Shown here piece by piece: positions 1 to 7,947 of a DNA stretch of 64,000 bases (positions within the stretch are counted from its first letter, which is position 1; each line of letters starts with the position of its first letter). A program made the position numbers and the translations under genes. Under the pieces are notes generated by a model. That model was not told where the DNA came from. It worked only from the letters and a program-made list of their open reading frames with translations, and did not search any database. The stretch is from Desulfofalx alkaliphila DSM 12257. GTDB lineage: Bacteria; Bacillota; Desulfotomaculia; Desulfotomaculales; Desulfohalotomaculaceae. The stretch spans positions 285,938 through 349,937 of the forward strand of contig NZ_JONT01000001.1 of NCBI RefSeq assembly GCF_000711975.1, in the 5' to 3' direction.

Positions 1-60
1 AAGTGTTTGCCGAAATTTATCTACCTTTATGTTAGAGTTTACAAAGCGGGGTGAAAAAGA

Positions 61-1416
61 ATGATCCCTAAGATACTGATTATTGATGATGAAGAACAAA
101 TGTGCAAGGCTTTAAAGGATGCCATGGAAGAGGAAGGCTATCGGGTTATTACAGCCACCAATGGGGTGGACGGCATAAAACTGTTAAAGGATAAAGGCCC
201 GTCGCTTGTGTTGCTGGACTTGGTAATGCCGCAAATGGACGGCATTGAAGTATTAAAGGTTATTAAAGAAATCCATCCCCATATACCGGTCATAATCAGC
301 ACAGATTATGGCACCAATGAAACTGCCATGTCGGCCATGAAACTGGGGGCCTTTGACTATATTACAAAACCCTTTGATAAAGAAGAATTGAGGATGGTTG
401 TAAAAAATGCCCTTGATTTGAGCCAATTGGTATCGCAGGTTTCTTTCTTAAAATCTGAGTTAAGTAAACAATATGGAGCTATTATTGGGGAGAGCCATGC
501 AATAAAAGAAGTAATAATGCTCATTGAGCGGGTTGCAGCAACCAACGCCACTGTATTGATTACAGGGGAAACCGGTACCGGCAAGGCAGTAACGGCTTTG
601 GCAATTCATCAGGCCAGCAACAGAAAGGATCGGCCATTTGTGGCCTTAAACTGTGCTGCCCTGTCCAAACAATTATTGGCAAGTGAGTTATTTGGCCACG
701 AAAAAGGGGCCTTTACCGGTGCGGTGGCATTAAAGTATGGCCGCTTCGAAATGGCCCATAAGGGAACTATTTTCCTTGAGGAAGTTGCCGATATGCCCCT
801 TGAACTGCAGGAAAAACTATTAAGGGTAATTAAGGATAAGTCCTTTGAACGGGTGGGGGGAAATCACTCCTTGAATGTGGACGTGAGGGTAATAGCCGCT
901 ACCCGTAAAGATATTGGCAAAGCAGTGGAAATGGGGGAGTTTAGAGAGGATTTGTACAATCGGCTCAATGTGATAAACATTCACCTGCCGCCGCTGCGTG
1001 AACGCAAGGAAGATATTCCGCTTTTGGCCAGTAATTTTTTATCCAAGCATGCCATAGGAACATACCCGGTAAAAGGTATTTCTGACGAGGCTATGGAATT
1101 ATTAATAAATTATCATTGGCCCGGTAATGTTCAAGAGCTGCAGAATGTCATTGAAAGGGCGGTAATCATTTGTCCGAAGGAAGAAATTACTCCGGAGCAT
1201 TTACCCAAAGAGCTGCAGCGCAACACCGATGCCCAGTCTGAGACAATAATAGATCTTCCTGAAGGTGGCATTTCGCTGCACCAGGTGGAAAAGGAACTGA
1301 TTTTAAAAGCCTTAGAAAAAAGTGCCGGCAATCAAACTAAGGCTGCACAACTGCTGGGCATTACCCGGTCAGCACTTATTTACCGCACTCAAAAATACAA
1401 TATAAAATTAAATTAA
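61..1416 (+). CDS. Sigma-54-dependent response regulator (NtrC family)
   Basis: A 451-aa cytoplasmic activator of sigma-54 promoters. The receiver domain (about 1-120) has the acidic pair D9/D10, phosphoacceptor D53 and K103 (ITKPFD). The AAA+ domain (about 140-370) has Walker A GETGTGK, the GAFTGA loop that contacts sigma-54, and a Walker B written GTIFLEEV, with Glu where most family members have Asp. A Fis-type helix-turn-helix closes the protein (QTKAAQLLGITRSALIYR). The ATG follows a GGGGTG ribosome site. The partner kinase would be expected upstream, outside the window. A hairpin terminator follows directly. Its target promoter is unknown; the two sigma-54 promoters seen near 42 and 48.5 kb have a closer activator of their own. 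Confidence 0.95.
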   Translation: MIPKILIIDDEEQMCKALKDAMEEEGYRVITATNGVDGIKLLKDKGPSLVLLDLVMPQMDGIEVLKVIKEIHPHIPVIISTDYGTNETAMSAMKLGAFDYITKPFDKEELRMVVKNALDLSQLVSQVSFLKSELSKQYGAIIGESHAIKEVIMLIERVAATNATVLITGETGTGKAVTALAIHQASNRKDRPFVALNCAALSKQLLASELFGHEKGAFTGAVALKYGRFEMAHKGTIFLEEVADMPLELQEKLLRVIKDKSFERVGGNHSLNVDVRVIAATRKDIGKAVEMGEFREDLYNRLNVINIHLPPLRERKEDIPLLASNFLSKHAIGTYPVKGISDEAMELLINYHWPGNVQELQNVIERAVIICPKEEITPEHLPKELQRNTDAQSETIIDLPEGGISLHQVEKELILKALEKSAGNQTKAAQLLGITRSALIYRTQKYNIKLN

Positions 1417-1417
1417 T

Positions 1418-1468
1418 AATAGAAGGGGTAACGTCATAATAAATATGGTGTCATCCCTTCTATTTTTT
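1418..1468. terminator. Bidirectional intrinsic terminator
   Basis: An inverted repeat (AATAGAAGGG at 1418-1427 with CCCTTCTATT at 1455-1464) followed by a T run on the plus strand. On the minus strand it is preceded by the corresponding A/T-rich flank. It sits between two convergent genes and probably serves both. Confidence 0.75.
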
Positions 1469-1469
1469 A

Positions 1470-1928
1470 CTAGCCCATGTTCTTAAAGCCCTGCTGGCGC
1501 AGTGCTTCATACAGTACAATTGCCACAGAATTGGATAAATTCAATGAACGCATACCGGCAATCATAGGAATGCGTATACATTTGTCTTTATTGGCTGCCA
1601 GCAGTTCCTTGGGTAATCCGGCAGTTTCTTTGCCGAAAACTAAAAAATCCCCCGGTTGATATTTTATTTCACTGTAAGAGCGGCTGCCCTTGGTGGTAAC
1701 GTACCAAAACCTGCCCTGGGGATATTTTTGCTGCACTTGGGCAAAATTGTCGTAATAGTGTAAGTCCAGTGTATGCCAATAGTCTAAACCGGCCCTTTTT
1801 AAATGCTTGTCGTCGGTGGAAAAACCAAGGGGTCTGACAAGGTGTAAGCCGGTCCCGGTCACTGAACAGGTGCGGGATATGTTGCCGGCATTTGCCGGTA
1901 TCTCCGGTTCCACTAAAACAATGTGCAT
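1470..1928 (-). CDS. trmL: tRNA (cytidine(34)-2'-O)-methyltransferase TrmL
   Basis: A 152-aa SPOUT-fold methyltransferase that 2'-O-methylates the wobble nucleotide of leucine tRNAs, using S-adenosylmethionine. The N-terminus HIVLVEPEIPANAGNISRTC and the C-terminal knot segment (IPMIAGMRSLNLSNSVAIVL) are typical of TrmL/YibK, and the length matches the family. Its ATG directly abuts the nth stop codon, so the two are almost certainly co-transcribed. A tRNA-Leu(CAA), a natural TrmL substrate type, is encoded elsewhere in this window at 27.4 kb. Confidence 0.93.
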   Translation of the reverse strand: MHIVLVEPEIPANAGNISRTCSVTGTGLHLVRPLGFSTDDKHLKRAGLDYWHTLDLHYYDNFAQVQQKYPQGRFWYVTTKGSRSYSEIKYQPGDFLVFGKETAGLPKELLAANKDKCIRIPMIAGMRSLNLSNSVAIVLYEALRQQGFKNMG

Positions 1929-2561
1929 TTATTTCTCTCCTTTTAAACGATGGGGGCATAAATCCCATAGAACACAATCATTGCACTTGGGACGCCTGGC
2001 GTCACAGGTTTCCCGCCCGTGGGCAATAAACCAGTGGTGGGCAGGTTGCCACAATTCTTTATCAATACAGGCCATTAATTCCTGTTCGGTGGTATTTGGG
2101 TTTTTGCCGCTGGCCAAACCCAGACGATGGGCTACCCGGTGTACGTGGGTATCCACCGGAAGTGTGGCTTGATTATAAGCTACCCCTAACACCACCCCGG
2201 CTGTTTTGCGCCCTACCCCCGGCAGTGCTTCCAGAGCCTCTCGCCGGTCGGGTACCTTACCTTGATATTTTTCTACCAACAGGCGGCAGGTCTCGACAAT
2301 TGCCTTGCTTTTATTGCGGTGTAAACCGCAGCCCTTTATTTCCTCTGCCAGTTTTTCCGGGGTTAGCTCTGCAAAGTGTCGGGGAGTGGGGTATTTCTCA
2401 AAAAGTTTTTCAGTGATAATATTTACTCTTTTATCGGTGCATTGGGCACTTAGTATGGTGGCCACCAGCAACTCAAAGGGGTTGCGGTGATTTAACCCGC
2501 ACTTGGCATGGGGGTAGGCAGCATGTAAACGCTTAAGAATCTCTCTTACTTGCCCTGTCAA
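1929..2561 (-). CDS. nth: Endonuclease III (DNA glycosylase/AP lyase)
   Basis: A 210-aa base-excision repair enzyme that removes oxidised pyrimidines and cleaves the abasic site. The helix-hairpin-helix LPGVGRKTAGVVL carries the catalytic lysine, and VDTHVHRV carries the catalytic aspartate. A C-terminal [4Fe-4S] site has the classical spacing C-X6-C-X2-C-X5-C (CDARRPKCNDCVLWDLC). The length is normal. It lies 2 bases downstream of the CoA-binding protein gene and abuts trmL, forming a three-gene minus-strand unit. Confidence 0.96.
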   Translation of the reverse strand: MTGQVREILKRLHAAYPHAKCGLNHRNPFELLVATILSAQCTDKRVNIITEKLFEKYPTPRHFAELTPEKLAEEIKGCGLHRNKSKAIVETCRLLVEKYQGKVPDRREALEALPGVGRKTAGVVLGVAYNQATLPVDTHVHRVAHRLGLASGKNPNTTEQELMACIDKELWQPAHHWFIAHGRETCDARRPKCNDCVLWDLCPHRLKGEK

Positions 2562-2563
2562 TG

Positions 2564-2980
2564 CTATTCACCCAGTAACTTTGCATGGTCAATTTTAATG
2601 CATCGGTTCATAATCATTGTGATCTTGTTGTCCTGGGCTATTTTTGCAGCCTCGTCGTTTTGTATGCCCAACTGCAGCCAAACTGCCTTGGGCTTTTTTG
2701 CAAGGCTGTCTTCCACCACCGGGGGTGTATCAATGCTGCGGCGGAAAACGTTCACAATATCTATGGGGTCCGGTATTTCGCTTACCTTTTTATAGGCTTT
2801 TTCCCCCAAGACCGAGTCTAACTTGGGATTTACCGGAATAATTCTATAACCCTTTTCCTGTAGGTATTTGGCTACCATGTGACTGTCGCGCTCGGGTTTG
2901 TCGGAAAGGCCCACCACAGCAATTGTGCGGGCTTCTTGCAGCAAATTTTTAATTTCATTTTCGGTGGGATTTAAAAACAT
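2564..2980 (-). CDS. CoA-binding domain protein (YccU-like)
   Basis: A 138-aa single-domain protein with the Rossmann-like CoA-binding fold. Typical landmarks are the early strand-loop AVVGLSDKPERDSHMVA, the following GYRIIPVNP, and KAVWLQLGIQNDEAA. The stand-alone form occurs in many bacteria and its exact role is not established; nucleotide or CoA binding is inferred from the fold. An AGGAGG-type site precedes the ATG. It is the first gene of the nth-trmL unit. Confidence 0.88.
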   Translation of the reverse strand: MFLNPTENEIKNLLQEARTIAVVGLSDKPERDSHMVAKYLQEKGYRIIPVNPKLDSVLGEKAYKKVSEIPDPIDIVNVFRRSIDTPPVVEDSLAKKPKAVWLQLGIQNDEAAKIAQDNKITMIMNRCIKIDHAKLLGE

Positions 2981-3090
2981 TTCTTACTTACCTCCTGAAT
3001 AGTAGTCCATTTAATAATATACCAAAAACGCTACAAATTAAGCTAGGGATATTGTTGAAAATATTCTAAATAGGATGAGTCTGCAAAAGT

Positions 3091-3117
3091 AAAATCCGAG
3101 GCACTGCCTCGGATTTT
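3091..3117 (-). terminator. Intrinsic terminator (12-bp stem)
   Basis: AAAATCCGAGGC (3091-3102), loop ACT, GCCTCGGATTTT (3106-3117): a perfect 12-bp stem whose outer A/T pairs give a T tract on either strand. It lies immediately after the stop codon of the small minus-strand gene. Confidence 0.85.
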
Positions 3118-3118
3118 A

Positions 3119-3253
3119 TTATCCATAGATATATATCAATGCAGGTACAATTATTGTAAGAGCTGTAATGAACCAGAGAAATTGACCCCTATAATCCTTT
3201 GCCGGTTGGCGGTAATTATGTTGGTAGTTCTGCAAAATTTCTTTATCCATCAT
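3119..3253 (-). CDS. Small membrane peptide, function unknown
   Basis: A 44-aa protein with one C-terminal membrane segment (LWFITALTIIVPALIYIYG) after a polar, Gln/Tyr-rich N-terminus. I chose the ATGATG at 3253 because an AAGGAGGG site lies 8 nt upstream. A longer reading frame upstream would place that ribosome site inside the coding region. The terminator immediately downstream supports it as a real single-gene transcript. I recognise no family. Confidence 0.65.
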   Translation of the reverse strand: MMDKEILQNYQHNYRQPAKDYRGQFLWFITALTIIVPALIYIYG

Positions 3254-3478
3254 GGGGCATCCCTCCTTAAAACGTTTTTTGTCCCGATGGATTATGTACA
3301 TTTTATCACAAATAAGCCCTTAGTAAAGGGAAGTTAAGGGCAATTATTCACCTTGGCAAGCCATGATCCTTATTATTTATAAAGGGCTTTCTCGGTTTGT
3401 GCTTTTTATTACAAATTGCGGGGGTGTCAATTAATTCTACTCTTATTTTAGGGTGTCAACATATGTTTTGGACAGAAT

Positions 3479-4144
3479 TTAACTTAAGTAAACGATAATT
3501 AGCCGGGTGGTGTTGACAAAACCATGGGCTATAATCCCAGGAAGCAGTGAACCGGTCCAGTAATAAAGGGCTGCCAGGCCCATGCCCACCAGGGCAATTT
3601 CTACGAACCAAAGGGTGCTTAAATGTACCGCTGAAAAAAAGAGCCCGGAGGCGATGACACCGGCAACTACCCCCCACCTTTCAATAAAGGCCGGCAGGGC
3701 AAATCCGCGGTAATAGATTTCTTCGGCGATGGGGGCAATTAATCCGGCTATCAAAAGCGGAGAAAGCAGCTGCAGTGGGGTGGCTGCAGCGGCAGCCATT
3801 GCTACCAAGGGATTGCTGTTTATATCTGCAGCCAATACTGATACAAAAATGTATCGCACTGCACCGGACAGCCCCAATAAACCCACACCCCCGACTAAAC
3901 CGATGAGGATGTTTTTTCCCAAGGGCCTAAAATTTAAACCTAAATCCTCTAGGGTGCCAAAGCGCATCACAAAGGCTAAGGTAAGAACAATTAAAATTAA
4001 GCGATCTAAAATACTTAGAATATCCTGTGGTGCCGGGGCAAAGAGGGGTAAAATGACTCTGGCAATAATAAAAACCACCATAATTCTTAGAATTAGGACG
4101 GCGGCAACTTCTTTTATGCCCCACCTGGGCCTGGTCTCTATCAT
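3479..4144 (-). CDS. CPBP-family intramembrane metalloprotease
   Basis: A 221-aa multispanning membrane protein of the CAAX protease / bacteriocin-processing (CPBP, Abi) family. The three catalytic motifs are present: EEIYYRG (EExxxR), FSAVH (FxxxH), and a late H-x3-N (HGFVN). In bacteria these are putative glutamic-type intramembrane proteases; substrates are mostly unknown. An in-frame ATG follows a GGGAGG site. No bacteriocin or immunity gene is adjacent, so its role here is not revealed by context. Confidence 0.88.
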   Translation of the reverse strand: MIETRPRWGIKEVAAVLILRIMVVFIIARVILPLFAPAPQDILSILDRLILIVLTLAFVMRFGTLEDLGLNFRPLGKNILIGLVGGVGLLGLSGAVRYIFVSVLAADINSNPLVAMAAAAATPLQLLSPLLIAGLIAPIAEEIYYRGFALPAFIERWGVVAGVIASGLFFSAVHLSTLWFVEIALVGMGLAALYYWTGSLLPGIIAHGFVNTTRLIIVYLS

Positions 4145-4362
4145 AAAAAAACCTCCCGTATTCTATCTAACTTATTGTTATCCCGGAAGATAGGGATTAT
4201 ATCAGATAAAAAATTACTGCATTAGCGCATATTATCAATTTGAATTAAGTAAATAAAGGTCATTTAACGTGGTAATACTAGAACTTAGTTTAATAAGAGA
4301 AATTAACTAAAATCATTATTGGTTTTTTTATATGCAATTTAAAAAAATAAGGAGGGAAATCT

Positions 4363-5082
4363 ATGGAGACCCTAACGTCATGGGGTACGGCAGCACTGAC
4401 TGTTATTGCGGTGCTGCTGGTGTTTGCTTACATGTGGTATCGCTATTTAAAACCCCAAGAACTTAATAAGCTCATTTCAGAGCCTAACCAAGATCAGTTT
4501 AGGGCGGAGTTTGCTGAAGAGCTAACATCTTTTCCTGTTTGGGAAAAAAAAGCTCCGCCCCCTGACCCGGAATTACCGCAAAAGTATAATAAAGATTATT
4601 TGGTGCTTATGGCCAGGGATCCCAACTGGCTCTATGCCTATTGGGAAATAACCGCCACCTTACAACATAACTTTGTTAGGAAATATGGTGAAGCAAATTG
4701 GCATCAATCACATCCGGTATTGCGGGTGTACGATATAACGGGAATTGATGATTTTAACGGCTTTAACGCCAATCACTATAGGGATATCATCATCAACGAG
4801 GATAGCTCTGATTGGCACTTTGATGTGGGTGCACCGGATAAAACCTTTTGTGTTGACCTGGGAAGAATACTGCCGGACGGCACCTTTATATTGCTATTGA
4901 GATCGAACCGGGTAAATACACCCAGGGCCAATATTTCTGACTGTATCGATGAATATTGGATGCCCATCGAAGGGGTTTACCCGGGGAAAGGTACATTCAG
5001 GTATGGGGTCAGTTCGCCCATATTCTATGAAGAATTGCCGGTTAATATCAGTTCACCGGAATTTAATATAAGGAAGCAGTAA
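4363..5082 (+). CDS. Membrane-anchored DUF4912 protein
   Basis: A 239-aa protein. An N-terminal membrane helix (about residues 8-26, ALTVIAVLLVFAYMWY) is followed by a soluble region with the DUF4912 signature DYLVLMARDPNWLYAYWEI near residues 80-98. The rest is a beta-rich domain with repeated aromatic and Asp residues. DUF4912 proteins are of unknown function. The GH57 branching enzyme begins 30 bp downstream, so the pair is probably an operon and a role in polysaccharide handling is inferred from that context only. A strong AAGGAGGG site precedes the ATG. Confidence 0.82.
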   Translation: METLTSWGTAALTVIAVLLVFAYMWYRYLKPQELNKLISEPNQDQFRAEFAEELTSFPVWEKKAPPPDPELPQKYNKDYLVLMARDPNWLYAYWEITATLQHNFVRKYGEANWHQSHPVLRVYDITGIDDFNGFNANHYRDIIINEDSSDWHFDVGAPDKTFCVDLGRILPDGTFILLLRSNRVNTPRANISDCIDEYWMPIEGVYPGKGTFRYGVSSPIFYEELPVNISSPEFNIRKQ

Positions 5083-5112
5083 CAATAACTATGGCTGTGA
5101 AAGGAGTTAGCA

Positions 5113-6723
5113 ATGGCAAAAGGATACCTGGCCCTGGTGTTGCACGCCCACCTGCCCTTTGTGCGCCACCCGGAGGACGAATATTTCTTAGAAGAACGCT
5201 GGTTATATGAGGCTATCACCGAAACCTATTTACCCTTGATAAAAGCTTTCGAACGCTTAATATATGACAATATCCCCTTTAGGATTACCATTTCCCTTTC
5301 TCCTCCGCTCTTGTGTATGTTAAGTGATCCGCTGCTGCAGCAGCGCTATGTAAGACATTTGGAAAGGTTAATGGACTTGGCGGAAAGAGAGGTACACCGC
5401 ACCCAAGGCAGTGACTTCCATGAAACTGCGCTTATGTACAGGCAGCGGCTAAAGGAGTCATATCACACTTTTTGCCATACCTACCACTGTAATTTAATTG
5501 ATGCCTTTAAAAGGCTGCAAAACAGCGGCAGAGTGGAGCTGATTACCTGCGGTGCCACCCATGGCTACATGCCCTTCATGAGAAGAAGGGAATCAATATA
5601 TGCCCAGGTAGAAACGGCTGTCAATGTGTACCGCAAGCATTTTGGGCAAACACCAAGGGGTCTTTGGCTGCCCGAATGTGCCTATGCCGAAGGTGTAGAC
5701 GAGGTATTAAAGGAATTTGGTATCAAGTTTTTCTTTACTGACACCCATGGAGTGATGTATGCATCCCACCGACCCCGGTATGGCATCCATGCCCCCCTTT
5801 ATTGCCCCAGCGGGGTTGCGGCCTTTGGCCGGGATGTTCAGTCATCTAAGCAGGTTTGGAGTGCCGATGAGGGTTATCCCGGCGATGCCGATTACCGGGA
5901 ATACTACCGGGATATTGGTTTTGACATGGATGAAGAATATATCTGGGAATATATTCACCCTGACGGCATTAGGCATAATACCGGCTTTAAGTACCATCGC
6001 ATTACCGGTAAGGTGGACCTTTCAGAAAAGGCCCCCTATGTACCCCAGTGGGCCCAGTATAAGGTGCAATTACATGCCGGCAACTTTATGTTTAACCGGG
6101 AGAGACAAATTGAGCATCTTGCCGGCTTAATGGATCGGCCGCCAATTATTGTGGCGCCATATGATGCAGAATTATTTGGGCACTGGTGGTATGAAGGTCC
6201 CCAATGGCTGGAGGCATTGATAAGAAAAATACATGAAAGCGATAAAATAGTGGAGCTGATTACACCGGGGGACTATCTCCGGCGGCACCCGGTAAATCAA
6301 GTGGCCACCCCCTGTGAGTCCAGCTGGGGCAATAAGGGCTATCATGAGGTTTGGTTGTGCAGAGAAAACGCTTGGATTTACCGACACCTGCACGAAGCGA
6401 CGGAAAAGATGGTGGAGCTGGCTAACCGCTACCCGGAAAGCGGCGGCAGCCATCGGCGGGCACTGAATCAAGCGGCCAGGGAATTAATGCTGGCCCAGGC
6501 CAGTGATTGGGCTTTTATTATGTTCACCGGCACCACTGTTGAATATGCGGTGCGCCGCACAAAAAGGCACCTTGATAATATGCTGCAGTTATACCGTATG
6601 ATTACCGAGAACCGCATTGACGAGGCTTGGTTGCAGCATTTAGAGTACAGTGACAATATTTTTCCTGACTTGGATTACCGGGTTTTTCGCACCAGGGGAG
6701 GGGAAAAACAACTTGCGGTATAA
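5113..6723 (+). CDS. GH57 1,4-alpha-glucan branching enzyme
   Basis: A 536-aa glycoside hydrolase family 57 enzyme with the C-terminal DUF1957 region, the arrangement of the branching enzymes that form alpha-1,6 branches in glycogen. The N-terminal HAHLPFVRHPE is the family's substrate-site motif. The predicted nucleophile is E188 (WLPECAY) and the acid/base D351 (APYDAELFGHWW). The C-terminal half is helical and starts after the WGNKGYHEVW segment. Length matches the family. No other glycogen gene is in the window. It ends with its own terminator, so it forms a two-gene unit with the DUF4912 gene. Confidence 0.92.
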   Translation: MAKGYLALVLHAHLPFVRHPEDEYFLEERWLYEAITETYLPLIKAFERLIYDNIPFRITISLSPPLLCMLSDPLLQQRYVRHLERLMDLAEREVHRTQGSDFHETALMYRQRLKESYHTFCHTYHCNLIDAFKRLQNSGRVELITCGATHGYMPFMRRRESIYAQVETAVNVYRKHFGQTPRGLWLPECAYAEGVDEVLKEFGIKFFFTDTHGVMYASHRPRYGIHAPLYCPSGVAAFGRDVQSSKQVWSADEGYPGDADYREYYRDIGFDMDEEYIWEYIHPDGIRHNTGFKYHRITGKVDLSEKAPYVPQWAQYKVQLHAGNFMFNRERQIEHLAGLMDRPPIIVAPYDAELFGHWWYEGPQWLEALIRKIHESDKIVELITPGDYLRRHPVNQVATPCESSWGNKGYHEVWLCRENAWIYRHLHEATEKMVELANRYPESGGSHRRALNQAARELMLAQASDWAFIMFTGTTVEYAVRRTKRHLDNMLQLYRMITENRIDEAWLQHLEYSDNIFPDLDYRVFRTRGGEKQLAV

Positions 6724-6731
6724 AAGCAAGG

Positions 6732-6763
6732 CCACCTTTTTTGTCAAAGGTGGTTTTCTTTTT
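6732..6763 (+). terminator. Intrinsic terminator
   Basis: CCACCTTT (6732-6739) pairs with AAAGGTGG (6746-6753) and is followed by TTTTCTTTTTT. It closes the DUF4912-GH57 unit. Confidence 0.85.
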
Positions 6764-6858
6764 TCTCGACAGTAAGAATGGAAAAAATACCTGGATATTT
6801 ATAGGAAGCTAATTAATGGCAGGAAATAAGGTGCCAAAAGTAGAAATATATCGTAAAT

Positions 6859-6882
6859 ATCTAAGGTGGTATCTAAGGTGGT
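6859..6882 (+). repeat. Tandem 12-bp duplication of the ribosome-binding region
   Basis: ATCTAAGGTGGT occurs twice back to back (6859-6870 and 6871-6882). Each copy holds an AAGGTGG ribosome site. The second copy is at the correct distance (about 7 nt) from the ATG at 6889. Confidence 0.9.
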
Positions 6883-6888
6883 ATGTAT

Positions 6889-7884
6889 ATGAAAAAATAT
6901 ACTAATTTGATATTGTTGCTGTTTATGGCTTTTTTAATATCAATGGTGATGGCCGGCTGCAGTCTTCCCTTTATTAATAACGATGACGGGCAGTCGGACC
7001 AAGAGTCAGAGGAAGCGACGCAGCAAAGCCAGTCCCAAGGGGTGGAAGCCCAAAGGGATGATGCAGAACAAAGCGAAAAAAAGGATGAGCCTGAGCCTGC
7101 CCCGGAGCCGGCGGTTTCTAAGGATAATGAAGAGCAGCCGGCAGCAGGACCCGGTTTAACCGTTAATCTGCCCGAGCAAATGACTACAAATCATAGTGAG
7201 CTGGAAATATCCGGTACCGCCGACAGCCAGTGTACAGTTTATGTCAACGGGCGCTCCATACGGCTTCGCAATGACGGAACCTTTAGCACAGATGTGGAGC
7301 TAAAGGTTGGCAATAACACCATCCAGGTTATCGCGGTGGATAATAAGGGCAACAGCACCCGGGTGGAGAGGCAAGTGAATTTTGCTGCCGAAAGGCCCAG
7401 CCTACAGGTTTTTGCCCCCAGTGAGAGTACATCCACAACGGTTACCCTTAGCGGCTATACCGATCCCGGTTCTGTTGTTTATATTGACAACAACAAAATA
7501 AAGGCAGATGCCAACGGCGGTTTTTCCGGCACGGTGCAGCTAAAAAACAAGGGGAACAATACCGTTAGGGTGGTGGCTGTGAATAATTATGGATTATCTA
7601 CCACGGTAAACACTGTAATTAAAGGCATACCGCCGCGGATTGAAGTGGCAGCCCCTGACTTGGTTACCACTGACAGAGTGACAATAACAGGTGTGGTGGA
7701 TGCCGGCAGCACAGTGGTGGTGCTGGCAGGCACTAAAAAGGTTACCGTCAACAGCGGCGACGGCACCTTCAGTGAGACCATAGATTTAGAGCCGGGTATA
7801 AATGACATTTTGGTTATGGCTGCCAACTTTTTTGGTAAAACGGAGGTATCGCTGCCGATACTTTATGACGATTATATTTGGTAG
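6889..7884 (+). CDS. Secreted lipoprotein with three Ig-like (glucodextranase-B type) repeats
   Basis: About 331 aa. A lipoprotein signal peptide ends in the lipobox VMAGC, followed by an acidic, Gln/Glu/Pro-rich linker (to about residue 90). Three tandem beta-sandwich repeats of about 78-80 residues follow, each with a pattern like SGTAD-S-V-VNG--I-ADGTFS---L--G-N-I-V-A-DNKGN. Such repeats resemble the Ig-like B domain of glucodextranase and other cell-surface adhesive or structural modules. I chose ATG 6889 over 6883 because of ribosome-site spacing. It is probably anchored on the outer face of the membrane. A hairpin terminator follows. Confidence 0.85.
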   Translation: MKKYTNLILLLFMAFLISMVMAGCSLPFINNDDGQSDQESEEATQQSQSQGVEAQRDDAEQSEKKDEPEPAPEPAVSKDNEEQPAAGPGLTVNLPEQMTTNHSELEISGTADSQCTVYVNGRSIRLRNDGTFSTDVELKVGNNTIQVIAVDNKGNSTRVERQVNFAAERPSLQVFAPSESTSTTVTLSGYTDPGSVVYIDNNKIKADANGGFSGTVQLKNKGNNTVRVVAVNNYGLSTTVNTVIKGIPPRIEVAAPDLVTTDRVTITGVVDAGSTVVVLAGTKKVTVNSGDGTFSETIDLEPGINDILVMAANFFGKTEVSLPILYDDYIW

Positions 7885-7890
7885 TCAACT

Positions 7891-7918
7891 AACCCGAAGG
7901 GGAACCTTCGGGTTTTTA
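7891..7918 (+). terminator. Intrinsic terminator
   Basis: AACCCGAAGG (7891-7900) pairs with CCTTCGGGTT (7905-7914), followed by a short T run. Confidence 0.85.
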
Positions 7919-7947
7919 TTGGTGGTTATTCATTAATGAGGTGATTA

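Noticed and set aside
3420..3474. GGGTGTCAA repeated twice and the palindrome around CATATG (TGTCAACATATGTT)
   Set aside because: It resembles an insertion-sequence end, but no transposase or target duplication is visible. It may be chance or an operator.
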